In this document: in pieces, positions 1-10,580 of the stretch
Layout of the letters: each line of letters begins with the position of its first letter
Position numbering within the stretch: the first letter of the stretch is position 1
Source of the DNA: Ursus arctos
Lineage: Eukaryota; Chordata; Mammalia; Carnivora; Ursidae
Assembly (NCBI RefSeq): GCF_023065955.2
Contig: NW_026623067.1
Coordinates: 54,506,444-54,570,443 of the forward strand
Reading direction: 5' to 3'
DNA length: 64,000 nt
Made by a program: the position numbers and the translations under genes
Notes under the pieces: generated by a model
What the model saw: only the letters and a program-made list of their open reading frames with translations
What the model was told of the DNA's origin: nothing
Databases searched by the model: none

Positions 1-9
1 CAGCAGTCC

Positions 10-155
10 CAAGGCGTGGCCTTGTCTATGACACTTAATCTCTCACATTGCCTTGTATGTAAAAAAAAGATCATACCTACCTCATAGAGATGGGGAGGTG
101 ATGAGTAAAGCAAGCACATGAAATTCATAGCAGGTAGACTACTTAATACACATAT
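10..155 (+). mobile_element. MIR SINE fragment
   Basis: The order of features matches the middle and 3' part of MIR: a run resembling the 'cctacctcatag' core, then a 'gatgagtaaag' stretch and a 'catagcaggtagactacttaata' end like the MIR tail. The 5' part lies outside the window or has decayed. No target-site duplication is visible, as expected at this age. Confidence 0.55.
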
Positions 156-1254
156 ATGTTCTCTTTCTCTTACTTTGATGATCTGAGAAAGGATGGCTTA
201 ACAGTTAGGTCCTAGATGGATGTTGAAACATTTATTCAAAAATAGCTAATCATGTTTAAGTGGGGTTTCTAAATTGCTGCCACATTTTGTAAGGCATGGA
301 GTTTTCTATAATTGATGAAACACTTTCCCAAGCAACTTGTCAGTAGTAAGAATCCCGTGAAAGAGCAAAATTTGGCTTTCAAAAGAGGTACTGATGAATG
401 TCCTGATAGTCTCTTTTCAAGCGGAGCAGCTGTGCTGCTGTTACGAGATATTGCTCCCCTAAAACATAGTGGGGCTAATTGAAGGGTACCTAAATTAATT
501 TGGAAAGATACCATTATTTGTGTCTGGAGCAAGTTTACAACTATGGTAAATACTTGAAGTCATATGTTTTCTTTACTATCAGATCCTAAAGGTTTATGTT
601 CATGAGACTCAACAGGCTCTCTGAGGCCCTCTGAATGAATGGTACAGGTACATGGTAAGACCTCTTTGTGCTGCTTTCCCATGATAAACCAAATGCTTTT
701 CTTAGAAATAGTTGACCTTTCGAGTTTTATGCAAACTCCTGGTGTCCCCTCCTTCACAGTAGGCAGGTGAGAGCATATGTCTATGGTTAATTCCATTTTG
801 AGTCCGTTTTGTGGAGTGCCTACTGTGTGCCTGTCAGTCGGAAGCTCTACAGCTGAATGTTCTGTTGCAGTGTGTTAAGGTCTCTGTGGTCTGTTTGAGG
901 ATTCCTTCTCAAGTTTATTACCAGAGTTTTATATATGTCATTTGTTTCCTATTTTATGCTGTTCCAAATTGTAAACATGCCACAAGTAATTTCCCTTTCT
1001 CTTCTTCTTTTAAACTTTATTTATTTTCTTTGGAATGCCCACAGACACATCTTGATGTTTCGAGGCACTGTCGGTTATGTGCTCCTCTAGGATCAGACTG
1101 ATTTTGACCAGGAGAATTGGCGTCTTTCAGGTCTCATGAAAAAGGGCATTCTAGACCTGGTAAATGCCATCGCATTGTTCCATCGAGTGAATGTGGGCCA
1201 CAGGGAGACAGAATGATGGATGTACTGTGATTCTTTGATACTGTGGATGAATAT
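156..1254. other. unassigned non-coding stretch
   Basis: I recognise no repeat family and no gene here. The open frames on both strands are under 100 codons, lack conserved motifs and overlap each other, so they look like chance frames. The stretch is AT-rich and ordinary in composition. Confidence 0.5.
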
Positions 1255-2080
1255 TTTTTAAAAATAACTTTGTATTTTGAAATAATGTGAGATTTCTGGA
1301 AAAGTTGCCAAGAGAATACAGAGAGTTTCCAGACATTCCTCACCCATTTTTTCCCCATTGTTAACGTTTTACATTACCATCGTACATTTGTCAGAAATAA
1401 CACATCAACATTGTTACAGTACTATTGAGTAAAATCCAGATTTTATTGTATTTCACAAGTTTCCACATTAATGTCCTTTTTCTGTGCCAGGATCCAATCC
1501 AGGGTGCCACCCTGAAATTAGTTTTCATGTCTTCAGAATCACTGGTCTGTGACAGTTTCTCATTCTCTCTTTGGTTTTTAGGACCTTCATGGTCTTGAGG
1601 AGTTCTGGCCAGGCATTTTGTTGAGGCTCTTCATTTTGAATGTATCTGATGTTTTTCTTATGGTTATACTGGGGTTATGGGTTTGGGGAAGCAAACCACA
1701 GAGTATGTCTCCTAATCAGCTTGACATGTTATTAGGGGCACATGAGATCAACATGACTTTTCACTGATGAGATTAACCTTGATAGTTTGGTTAAGGTAGG
1801 GTTTGCTAGGTTTCTCCACTGTGAAGTTAGTATTTTTACTTTTCTGTACTCTATTTTTTGATGCAAATCACTGAGTCCAGCCCATGCTAAAGGTGGGGTG
1901 GAGGTGGGGTTTAAGCCCCACTTCCTGGATCGGGGATATCTATTTACACTTTTTTGAATTCTTCTATAAGAAAGATGTGTCCCTTCTCTCCTGAATGACG
2001 TTTTGAGGTGTGGATGTAATGGAATTCCTCTGAATCAGTAAGAGGTCTATTGCTGTTTGTTTGGGAGAAGTATACACTTT
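1255..2080 (-). mobile_element. Ancient L1 (L1M-type) 3' region
   Basis: The left edge is T-rich, as expected for the tail of a minus-strand L1. Phrases typical of old L1M 3' regions follow in order: 'gccaagagaatacagagag', 'gtgccaggatccaatccagg', 'gttaaggtagggtttgctagg' and 'tttctccactgtgaagtta'. It is diverged and has no usable reading frame. The right boundary is uncertain and the element may run towards 2,400. Confidence 0.5.
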
Positions 2081-2865
2081 GATTTTTCTATGTAGTTCTT
2101 TGGGATCATTAAGAGACATGACGAAATTTCCGGGGCAGTTCTTTGTGCCTCACCAGGACAAAAGGACCATATTCTTTAGATCCTCTCTGGCCTTTGTCCA
2201 AGCATGTTTTGCTCACGTGCCCACCTAGAGCCTGTACCACTCTTTCAAGATCATGCTTCTGGTACCTGGGACCTTGGAATTCTCTGCCTAGATGGCCCTA
2301 TGTACACTTCCAGGACCTCTGTGCTCCTCTTCTCCAGGTTTGTCTCCAGAAGGCAGACTGGGCCACTGGTACGCAAATTTCTAGGCCCGGGGATAGTCAG
2401 TAGCTACTGTGGACAGAGTCTGAATATGCAGTCTGGATGTCCACATATATGTGGCTAGAGGTGCAGGATCAATTTGGGTTTGGGAAGGCAAGGGGACAGT
2501 CCACAGCTTGTAGGTTATGATTACTTGCCCCTTCAGTGCCATCCTCTGATGTCATGTTCCGATTCAGTCCTCAGAGTTGTCATTTTGCATCTGGCTATCC
2601 AGGTGTATCTGTTAAGATAGGAGAATAGAACAAATTTTATTTAATTGTTTGCTGTACTTATAATTGAGATATATGGCATGTGGACCTCCATTTATACTCT
2701 TGCCCTAGGCTCTGAAAATATTTGAGGCAGGTCTGTCTATGTACAAAACTAAGTGGAGAAAATGTTGGGACTGTTGGCCATAATCTGCTCTCCAACTCCA
2801 GCACTCTGGAATGCCATGCCCTCCGGATGACAGCTATGGCCATGCCGGGGGCGGTTTCCTTTGGG
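2081..2865. other. unassigned, possibly more old L1 or LTR
   Basis: Two overlapping plus-strand frames of about 85 codons at 2,143-2,458 are the longest here and show no domain. The text from 2,105 to 2,330 continues without a clear break from the L1-like stretch on its left, so it may be the same element. I cannot name anything in 2,460-2,865. Confidence 0.35.
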
Positions 2866-3564
2866 ACACAGAGTCTGTGTTCTAGATATAGTAGTGAACA
2901 CCCAGGTAAAAATTACTGCTCTCACGAAGCTTCCATTTTAGGGAACTGAGGCAGTAAAAAGAAGTGAGTAAATTACACACACTTTTGGGTGGTGGTAAGT
3001 GTTAAAGAGAAAAATAAAACAGGAAAGAGGGCTAGAAGGTGCTGTTGCAGAGTTGCAGTTTAAATAGGATGATCAGGAAGGCCTTAAGGCAAAGGTGATG
3101 TTCCAGCAAAGACTGATGGAGGTGGGGGAGCAGGGCACTTGGAACTGAGAGAAAAGGCACAGGGAATAGCAAGTTCAGAGTCCTAGAGGGAAGAGGGCCT
3201 GGTGTGTTCACCAAGCAGGGAGAAAGTGGATGGTTATAGCAGTGAATGATAAGAGTTAGAGAAGATGACTCTGGTGGGCCAAGTAGGGGCCGGTTTGTAT
3301 GGGGGGCCACTTTTGCTTTCACTCCAGTGTGATGGGAGCCATCAGAAGGGTTTGAGAAGAGCAGTAATATCATCTGATTTAGGTTTTCAGAGGGTCACTA
3401 TGAGCTGCTTGCAGAAAAGGGTCTAGGTAGAGTAGCAAGAGAAACCAGTGGCCAGTCAGGTCCAGAGGCTGCTGCAGTAATGTAGAGGTGGGGTAGTGGC
3501 TTGGGCCCGTGTCAGCCATTGAACAGATCCTGAGAAGAGTTCAGATTGTAGATAGACTATGTAT

Positions 3565-3895
3565 ATCCGTATGCTTTTTTTAAAAAAATAAGAGGTGTAA
3601 TGAAATATACCATCCACTATACCCATGTAAAGTGTACAATCACTGGCTTTTAGTATATTCACAGAGTTGTGCAACCATTAACACAATCTGTTTGAGAACA
3701 TTTTCATCACCTTAAAAAGAAACCCAGTACCCCTTAGCTGTCACCCCTCAATCCCCCTTCCCTCAGCCCTCGCAGTCACTAGTCTGTGTTCTGTCTCTGT
3801 GGATTTGCCTGTTCTGGGCATTCATGTAAGTGGAATTGTATAACATGCAGTCTTTTGTCACTGGCTTCTTTCACTTCACAGAATGTTGTCAGTCT
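3565..3895 (-). mobile_element. Old L1M fragment inside the L2
   Basis: It starts with a T/A-rich run and continues with text typical of old L1 3' regions: 'gtgtacaatcactggctttt', 'cacagagttgtgcaacca', 'gaacattttcatcacctt', 'tctctgtggatttgcctgtt' and 'ctggcttctttcacttcaca'. It is 5'-truncated and non-coding. The flanking L2 resumes with 'agattcatttggaagataac'. Confidence 0.65.
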
Positions 3896-4082
3896 AGATT
3901 CATTTGGAAGATAACACTGAGAGAATTTGTTGTCTGATTGGATGTTCAGTGTCAGAAAAAGAGAATAAAAATGATCCCAGTGTTTCTAATTGAGCAACTG
4001 AGATGGGGAAAACTATAGGAAGTACAGGTGTGGGGGGATGTTAAGAGTTTTAGAAATTCTAATTTGAGATGCCTAGTAGATA

Positions 4083-4346
4083 TTTATTTATTTATTTATT
4101 GAATTCATCTCATTTTTTTATTATAATATTTTTTATTATGTTAGTCACCATACGGTACATCCCTGGTTTCTGATGTAAAGTTCCATGATTCATTAGTTGC
4201 GTATAACACCCAGTGCACCATGCAATACGTGCCCTCCTTACTACCCATCACCGGTCTATCCCATTCCCCCACCCTCCTCCCCTCTGAAGCCCTCAGTTTG
4301 TTTCTCAGAGTCCATAGTCTCTCATGCTTCATTCCCCCTTCTGATT
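4083..4346 (-). mobile_element. Carnivore L1 3' end, 5'-truncated
   Basis: A TATTT-rich left edge (the tail, read on the minus strand) leads into 'ttagtcaccatacggtacat' and 'gcgtataacacccagtgcac', then 'ccttactacccatcaccgg'. This is the 3' end of a recent carnivore L1, and it is nearly identical to the longer copy at 8,477-9,982. Only about 260 bp was copied. A short TATTT at both edges (4,081-4,085 and 4,346-4,350) could be the target-site duplication, but the low-complexity context makes that weak. It interrupts the L2 at 2,866-4,450. Confidence 0.8.
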
Positions 4347-4450
4347 ATTTAAGTCGAGAAGGTAAATTGGCATTTGATACATGATTTAGAAGTTCAGCGG
4401 AGATCTGGCTAAAGATGAAAATTTGGGAGTGATCAGCATATGTATGTGAA

Positions 4451-4943
4451 CTTTATATTAATGAGATTGTTAGTTCCTGGATGCCCGCCGGATTACATGG
4501 ACTTTCCCTGCAGATGCCCCATGTTCATATTAATGAATTGCTGCCTGGAAGTTGTTTTGGTCCCCACTTCTACTGACCTTGAAGCTCAACCAAGATGGCA
4601 GGCTCCACATGAAGGAGCCTTTGACCAGCCTGATGCAGCTCTTTTAGCTATCTTGTGTCCTTCCACAGCATCAGAGGTGCTCAGTCTGTAGCTGTGCTCC
4701 TTGGCCCACTCTCTGCACCTTCTTTCTCCCTACCCACCACTGTCCCAACAATTGGATCTTTTTCTGTCTTTGTCTGCTTTTTAGTATATGACATGCAGTA
4801 TCATCTCACCTTTGCTAAACCTTGGGTTGTCAGATCAGCCATTCTAATCTTCTTCCCCATAATCTTGCTGTAGAAGAATCTTAGGAATGCCTGTTACTAT
4901 TCAGCCAGCTAGTTACCATCTTACCTGTTGCTTTTTACCTCCA
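4451..4943. other. unassigned non-coding stretch
   Basis: Pyrimidine-rich in the middle (4,700-4,780), with two short overlapping open frames of 72 to 83 codons and no domain. No repeat family is recognised. Confidence 0.4.
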
Positions 4944-5162
4944 AGGCAGTTTCTGGGTCTCAGCACTACTGACATTTTTGGCTGCAGGGGTCTTTGTTTT
5001 GGGGCTTCCCTGTGCACTCTAGGATGCTTAGCACCATCCCTGGTCCCAGATGTTACCAGATGTCAGTAGTACTCCTCCACCAGTTGTGACAACCAAAAAT
5101 GTTTCCAGACACTGCCCACTGTCATTGAGGGGACATAGTCCCTTCTTCCCTCCATTAGAAGA
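4944..5162 (+). mobile_element. hAT-type non-autonomous DNA transposon (MER element)
   Basis: The order 'agcactactgacatttttgg', 'tgtgcactctaggatgctta', 'agcaccatccctgg' and 'gttgtgacaaccaaaaatgt', followed by 'ccagacactgcc', matches a widespread short mammalian hAT-Charlie-type element. It carries no transposase. I recognise the text but am not certain of the family number. Confidence 0.65.
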
Positions 5163-5985
5163 AGAGTGCCCTAAAGGAAAATGTGGTCATTGTGACTATG
5201 GTCCCTTCCATGTCTAAAATTTGATTATTTTATATCTACTTCAAGCAGCCCTTCACTCATTCATATACCTAAACTTTTAATTCTTTCTGGTATACTAGAC
5301 TCACTAGATTGTGATCACACTTTTCTCTTTCAATTTCTCTTTTTTCTCCCTCTCGTGAGTTCATCTAAGAGCCATCTGTGAGCTACAGAACAGTGATACT
5401 CGTGGAAAATAAGTGTAAAATTTAAGGCACATCCACATGTTGTGCAAGGAAAAGGAAAATCAGAAGTTTTAATAAAAAAATTTACCCTGAAAAATTAACA
5501 CTATTCGTCTTTAAAACTCTTAGAAATAAGCATGCATCAGAATCTGTAAAATCATTTCTTCCTACCTCCTGTAGCCTTTCGATTCAAGCTCTTCCTTAGG
5601 CACCAACATCAAATTGAATGAGAACCCATTTTAATTTAATTTAACATTGTTGCCGTTGATTAGTAGTATTGTAAGAGTATGGCTTCCCACTCTCAGGGTC
5701 CACCCTGGCTGCAGAGGGAACTGAAGGGATTGTTTTGGGGTAATACACTTGAAGGTCTCATAATGACTTTGAAATGAACTCTTGGGAACTGCTTCTAAGC
5801 TGGTGACAGCATCTGCTTTTCATGATTGAATTACAGCATAGAGTCAGTGCAGAGAGGCAGGTGGTCAGTTTTGTGGAACTGAGGGTGTTCCAGTGTGGCT
5901 TTAAAACAGTTTCGTTTCAGCTCAGAAGATGGAGCATTGAGACGAACAGTGTTACAAATGCTTCCTAGCATCACCCAGCAGCATC
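5163..5985. other. unassigned non-coding stretch
   Basis: AT-rich, without a recognised repeat or gene. The 'taatttaatttaa' around 5,632-5,645 is simple AT sequence. Confidence 0.4.
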
Positions 5986-6112
5986 AGTTATATTTCTCAC
6001 TAAGTGCTAGGTATTGTGAGGAGTTAAAAAAGCAATCATGGTCCTCAAGTAATGTTCTGTCTATGGAGGAAGGCAAGAAAACTAGAAAGATGTACAGAAA
6101 ATGCAAATCTGT
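5986..6112 (-). mobile_element. L2 3' end fragment
   Basis: The plus strand reads 'ctaagtgctaggtattgtga' then 'caatcatggtcctcaagtaa', a diverged reverse complement of the L2 3' end. The frame called open across 5,895-6,116 is partly this repeat. Confidence 0.45.
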
Positions 6113-6129
6113 ATAACGGTGTTTACATT

Positions 6130-6490
6130 CCTGTCATCCTGAGAGCTAAATAATTGTTGCTGTTGGGAAGAGAATGAATAATGAGAGCCAAGTGGGGTCA
6201 GTCAATAACCCCCCAGAATAAATTGCTAATCAGAAGTGGAGCTAGCAAAGGCTGATGAATAACAAGGTTACTTGATCTGAAGAAAGAACCTGCTTCCCCT
6301 CATGTCGGTAATTATGTCAATACAGGGAAAGAGACAACTTGGCTTTCATTGGGTTACAGCCAGATGATGTTGTAAATCAATTACCCGTTCACAGGCACCC
6401 TCTCCTACAGTCGCCTGCCAGGGGTATAAGCAGCAGCTGACCCCAGTGTGAATTGCCCGGGCAGCTTAATGATTGCCTTTGTACCTAGCA
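6130..6490. promoter_or_regulatory. candidate conserved non-coding element
   Basis: No repeat is recognised. The stretch is dense in homeodomain-type TAAT cores ('cggtaattatgtcaatac' near 6,306, 'aatcaattacccg' near 6,375, 'cttaatgattgcc' near 6,465), with balanced base composition and no microsatellite. This is the texture of many developmental enhancers. It is only a hypothesis, because conservation cannot be seen from one sequence. Confidence 0.2.
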
Positions 6491-6534
6491 TATGTCTGCG
6501 CAGAAGAGCTTGGCCTCAAATCCATGTAGAGCTG

Positions 6535-6690
6535 TGCATTCAGACTTTACTGTGCACACTAATTACCTGGGGATCTTGTTAAAATGCAGATTCTGGTTCA
6601 GTAGGTCTGGGGAGATGCTGGGGATTCTGGTTCTAATAACCTCCCAGGTGCTGCTGATCCACAGAACACGTTTTGATTGGAAGAATACTG
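6535..6690 (+). mobile_element. MER5-type hAT element
   Basis: Contains 'acctggggatcttgttaaaa', the central 'ctggttcagtaggtctgg' and 'ctcccaggtgctgctgatcc', in the order of MER5A. Both ends are worn. A second copy in the opposite orientation lies at 7,250-7,345, and the two share a perfect 27-base inverted match (6,584-6,610 against 7,297-7,323). Confidence 0.75.
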
Positions 6691-7249
6691 GGAAGGAGAG
6701 TCCTCCAAGGGAAGAAACAAGTGCAATTTGAAAGGAGTGGGAATTGAAGTAAGAAATGAGTGGAATTCATTCTTTTCTCCAGTCCCTCTTGTTTTGGATT
6801 TTTCTCTTCCCTCCCTTCAGGGCTGTTTGCCTCTTTCCTTGCCTCCCTCTGACTCCCTTTATACACACTAGTCTGGGAGATCTGGATTCACTTGACATGG
6901 CCTGGAGCCTGGGCATTGGTCTTTGTAATTGCTCCCTAGATGACTATCCCCTGTAGATCAACTGCAGATACATTGGTTTATCATCTTTTAAAAACTACTT
7001 ATGTTGATATTTAAACATGTCTTAATTCAGCACATGGAATTGTCATATGCTATTGAATTAGAAGTAAATTATTTTGTTGGTGAGAAGCTGTATCTAATAT
7101 GTAACAGTTTATCATTGCCCACGACAAGCAGAGTGGCACTGCTTTTTACTTGGACGCCCAGGCATTTGCATGTGCCTCGGAAGTGGACCCCTGCCCCAGT
7201 CCATTGGCACACAGCAGCCGGTCCGACTCTAGGTCCTCGACAGCCTGTG
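6691..7249. other. unassigned spacer between two inverted MER5 copies
   Basis: Short overlapping frames of 64 to 102 codons occur here, with no domain and no splice context. CpG is slightly raised at 7,195-7,250. No repeat is recognised. Confidence 0.35.
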
Positions 7250-7345
7250 GGTATCCTCGGGAGCTTGTTCCAGATGCAGAATTCTAGGCCTCTGTCCCAG
7301 ACCTACTGAACCAGAATCTGCATCTTCATCAGCTCCTCCCTTTTA
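7250..7345 (-). mobile_element. MER5-type hAT fragment, inverted
   Basis: Reads as the reverse complement of the MER5A core, with 'cagacctactgaaccagaat' on the plus strand. It is truncated relative to the copy at 6,535-6,690. Confidence 0.65.
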
Positions 7346-8439
7346 TGCTTGAGCACATCACCCTCGGAGTACCGCCCTCACTGCGTGCCCTTGCTGCATG
7401 TGGAGAGCCCCTGACTCCAGGGTCCCTGTTGAGGAGAACAGAGGTGCCTCCTTCACTTTTACCTGCCCTTCCTCTTTGTGCCCGTGCTGCAAGTGTCAGT
7501 CTATCAGACATGCAGTAGCATGATTCATCCTCTGAAACCACACACTTGTTGGGTGGAAATTTTTCTCTTATGAAGCCAAGTTCTGCTTCACTGAATGTGT
7601 TTTTGGGTCGGCACTCATTCACGAATCCCAGAGCTGGAGGCAGAGCGGGGCAGCACTGAGAAGTCACGCTCAGGTTGGTGTTCAGGGTCTGGCTGATTAT
7701 GGTTTTGGGGCAGCATCTTGCATTCTTGTCCTAGGAAGAAATTCTGCTCAGAGATGGCCACATAATTACAACACTTTGGGTCTCTGTTGCTCCTTTCTGG
7801 AATATCATCTTGACAGCCCAGATTTCATGAATGTCCCCATTGATGAATGCAAGTGTCTGTACTCAAAAGTGAACATGCCAAAGGCAGCTCAGACTATTTT
7901 TCCCCCTGCAGCTTCCTGTCATTTGTGGTGTTCTCTTCATAAACCACAGGGCTGAGCAGTAACCAGCGGCTGTTTACAGAGCTCCGGCGGTAATTAAGTC
8001 AAATTGGATCTGCTCTTTTAGTATGGTGAGGGCATATACTGACATCCATTATGTACAAGCTGGTTGAGGGAGAAAAGCAATTCTTGTCAGTTTTGATACA
8101 TGTTCAAGCTGGGGAGCATGTGAAGGAAGAAGACCTTCTGTAGGTGAAAACAGAGTACTGTGTGAGAAGCAGAACTGCCTTTTGAACTCCAAAGCACTGA
8201 GCTGCTGAAGAGAGGAGAGGAGAGGCCAGATCTCTGGCTGGCATGAGAGCAACATAGTGGAGTGGAAGAGGGCACACTCCCTGGAAAGTGCTGGCTAGAT
8301 TGGAGAGAGACTTCGTGGGTAGTGTCAACACTGTGTGAATGTTCCAGAAACATCCCATTGCGAAAGGCTGTGTTGCCCCAGCTCCACCCTGGGCATCTCT
8401 GTCATTTCATTGTTATTGTTCTTTCATAAAATTGATCAC
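7346..8439. other. unassigned non-coding stretch with a possible conserved core
   Basis: No repeat is recognised. The 112-codon minus-strand frame at 7,329-7,667 overlaps the MER5 fragment and has no domain. The part at 7,900-8,015, with 'ctgtttacagagctc', 'ggcggtaattaagtc' and a GGTAATTAAG homeodomain-like site, is a candidate regulatory element. Three overlapping minus-strand frames at 8,049-8,358 are chance frames in purine-rich DNA. Confidence 0.3.
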
Positions 8440-8476
8440 CTTGTGAAGTAACCCTGTTTATTTTGCTACTTGCTTA

Positions 8477-9982
8477 TTTTTTTATTCTTTTTAATTAATT
8501 TTTAAATTTTTTAAATTATATTTTGTTAGTCACCATACAGTACATCCCCGGTTACCGATGTAAAGTTCGATGATTCATTAGTTGCGTATAACACCCAGTG
8601 CACCATGCAATACGTGCCCTCCTTACTACCCATCACCGGTCTGTCCCATTCCCCCACCCCTCTCCCCTCTGAGGCCCTCAGTTTATTTCTCATAGTCCAT
8701 AGTCTCTCATGCTTCACTCCCCCTTCTGATTACCCCCCTTTCTTTATCCCTTTCTTCCCCTACCGATCATCCTAGTTCTTATGTCCCATAGATGAGAGAA
8801 ATCATATAATTGTCTTTCTCTGCTTGACTTATTTCACTTAGCATTATCTCCTCCAGTGCCGTCCATGTTGCAGCAAATGTTGAGAATTCGTTCTTTCTGA
8901 TAGCTGAGTAATATTCCATTGTATATGGACCACAACTTCTTAATCCAGTCATCTGTTGAAGGGCATCTTGGTTCCTTCCACACTTTGGCTATTGTGGACA
9001 ATGCTGCTATGAACATTGGGGTGCATATGGCCCTTCTCTTCACTACGTCTGTATCTTTGGGGTAAATACCCAGTAGTGCAATGGCTGGGTCATAGGGTAG
9101 CTCAATTTTTAACTTTTTAAGGGACCTCCACACTGTTTTCCAGAGTGGCTGTACCAACTTGCATTCCCACCAACAATGTAGGAGGGATCCCCTTTCTCCA
9201 CATCCTCTCCAGCAATTGCTGTTTCCTGCCTTATTGATTTTTGTCATTCTAACTGGCGTAAGGTGGTATCTTAGTGTGGTTTTGATTTGAATTTCCCTGA
9301 TGGCTAATGATTTTGAACATTTTTTCATGTGTCTGTTAGCCATTTGTATGTCTTCGTTGGAAAAGTGTCTGTTCATATCTTCTGCCCATTTTATGATTTG
9401 TTTGTTTCTCGTGTATTGAGTTTGAGAAGTTCTTTGTAGATCTTGGATACCAGTCTTTTATCTGTAGCGTCATTTGCAGATATCTTCTCCCATTCTGTAG
9501 ACTGCCTCTTAGTTTTTTTGACTGTTTCCTTGGCTGTGCAGAAGCTTTTTATCTTGATGGAGTCCCACAAGTTCATTTTATCTTTTGTTTCTCTTGCCTT
9601 TGGAGATGTGTCATGAAAAAGTTTGCTTTGGCCAATGTTGTAGAGGTTGCTGCCTATGTTCTCCTCTAGGATTTTGATGGATTCCTGTCTCACATCGAGG
9701 TCTTTCATCCATTTGGAGTTTATTTTTGTGTATGGTGTGAGAGAGTGGTCAAGTTTCATTCTTTTGCATGTAGCTGTCCAATTTTCCCAGCACCATTTAT
9801 TGAAGAGACTGTCTTTTTTTCCACCGGATGTTTTTTCCTGCTTTATCGAAGATTAGTTGCCCAAAGAGCCGAGGGTCCATTTCTGGGTTCTCTATTCTGT
9901 TCCATTGGTCAATGTGTCTGTTTTTGTGCCAGTATCATGCTGTCTTTGTGATCACAGCTTTGTAGTACAGCTCGAAATCTGG
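8477..9982 (-). mobile_element. 5'-truncated carnivore L1
   Basis: The plus strand begins with a T/A-rich tail, then the 3' untranslated region starting at 'ttagtcaccatacagtacat', then the C-terminal third of ORF2 on the minus strand. It ends abruptly inside ORF2 near 'cagctcgaaatctgg', the usual 5' truncation. Similar but imperfect words flank it ('tacttgctta' at 8,467 and 'ttacttattgctt' at 9,983) and probably derive from the target duplication in the L2. Low divergence from the copy at 4,083 suggests a fairly recent insertion. Confidence 0.85.
8834..9759 (-). pseudogene. L1 ORF2 C-terminal remnant
   Basis: Two minus-strand frames, 9,759-9,391 (122 codons) and 9,376-8,834 (180 codons), together make the C-terminal part of an L1 ORF2 protein. 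The second carries the cysteine/histidine-containing stretch '[19 protein letters not shown]', typical of the ORF2 C-terminus. They are separated by a frameshift near 9,385. The endonuclease and reverse-transcriptase domains are absent through 5' truncation, so the copy is dead. Confidence 0.85.
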
Positions 9983-10099
9983 TTACTTATTGCTTGTCTT
10001 CTCCACTAGAATTTTAGCTACAGGAGAACAGGGACCTTACTTGTCTTGCTCATTGATATCCTTTTGTGCTTCGTACCGTGACTACAAAATACCAGGAGC

Positions 10100-10535
10100 T
10101 GTATTAGTTTCTTGGGGCTGCCATAACAAATCACTACAGACTGGGTGGTCTCCAATAGCAGACATTTATTCTTCCCCAGTTCAGAAGGCTGGAAGTCGGA
10201 AATCAAGGTGCCGGCAGCGTTGAATCTTTGGGGATGGCTCTGTGGCACGATCCCGTCTATGCCACTCGTCGCTGGTGGTTGCTGGCAGTACCTGGAGTTA
10301 GCTCCTTGGCTTGGGGCTGTATCACTCCATTCTCTCCCTCCATCGTCATGGGGCCTTTTTCTCCATGTATATGTATCTGTGTCTCCTCTTCTCTTGTAGA
10401 TTTAGAGTTTACCCTATTCCAGCATGACCTCATCTCAACTAATTACATTTGCAAAGACCCTATTTCTACATAAAATTATATTCTGTGGTTCTGGGTATAT
10501 ATGGATTCTGGGAGAAGCCTGTTCAACCCACTACA
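10100..10535 (-). mobile_element. MaLR-type LTR (MLT1/MST-like)
   Basis: Runs from TG at 10,100 ('tgtattagtttcttgggg') to CA at 10,535 ('aacccactaca'), as an LTR in reverse should. Internal phrases 'gctgccataacaaatcacta', 'aatcaaggtgccggcag', 'catctcaactaattacat' and 'ttgcaaagaccctatttct' are typical of MaLR LTRs. At 436 bp the length fits a solo LTR. The 5 bp flanks (ggagc and catgc) do not match, so no target duplication is supported. It interrupts the L2 3' end. Confidence 0.7.
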
Positions 10536-10580
10536 CATGCTCAACAAACATCGTTGAATAAATGAGTCATATGAGGTTTC

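Larger units (their letters stand above)
2866..4450 (-). mobile_element. LINE-2 (L2), split by two L1 insertions
   Basis: Read on the minus strand, this follows the L2 3' half: the 3' end (around 2,880-2,940), then the coding 3' part (3,020-3,540), resuming at about 3,896-4,080 and again at 4,347-4,450. The breaks are filled by an old L1 piece (about 3,565-3,895) and a young carnivore L1 tail (4,083-4,346). L2 text continues across each break, so the L2 was there first. The L2 frame is destroyed by many changes. Confidence 0.7.
8440..10580 (+). mobile_element. L2 3' end, split by an L1 and an LTR
   Basis: The plus-strand L2 3' end is in three pieces: about 8,440-8,476 ('ccctgtttattttgctactt'), 9,983-10,099 ('cttctccactagaatttta', 'caggagaacagggacc') and 10,536-10,580 ('catgctcaacaaacatcg', then 'ttgaataaatgag'). 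The gaps are the L1 at 8,477-9,982 and the LTR at 10,100-10,535. The left limit is uncertain. Confidence 0.6.

Noticed and set aside
3032..3373. 113-codon minus-strand open frame
   Set aside because: Lies within the L2 3' half and is degenerate repeat text.
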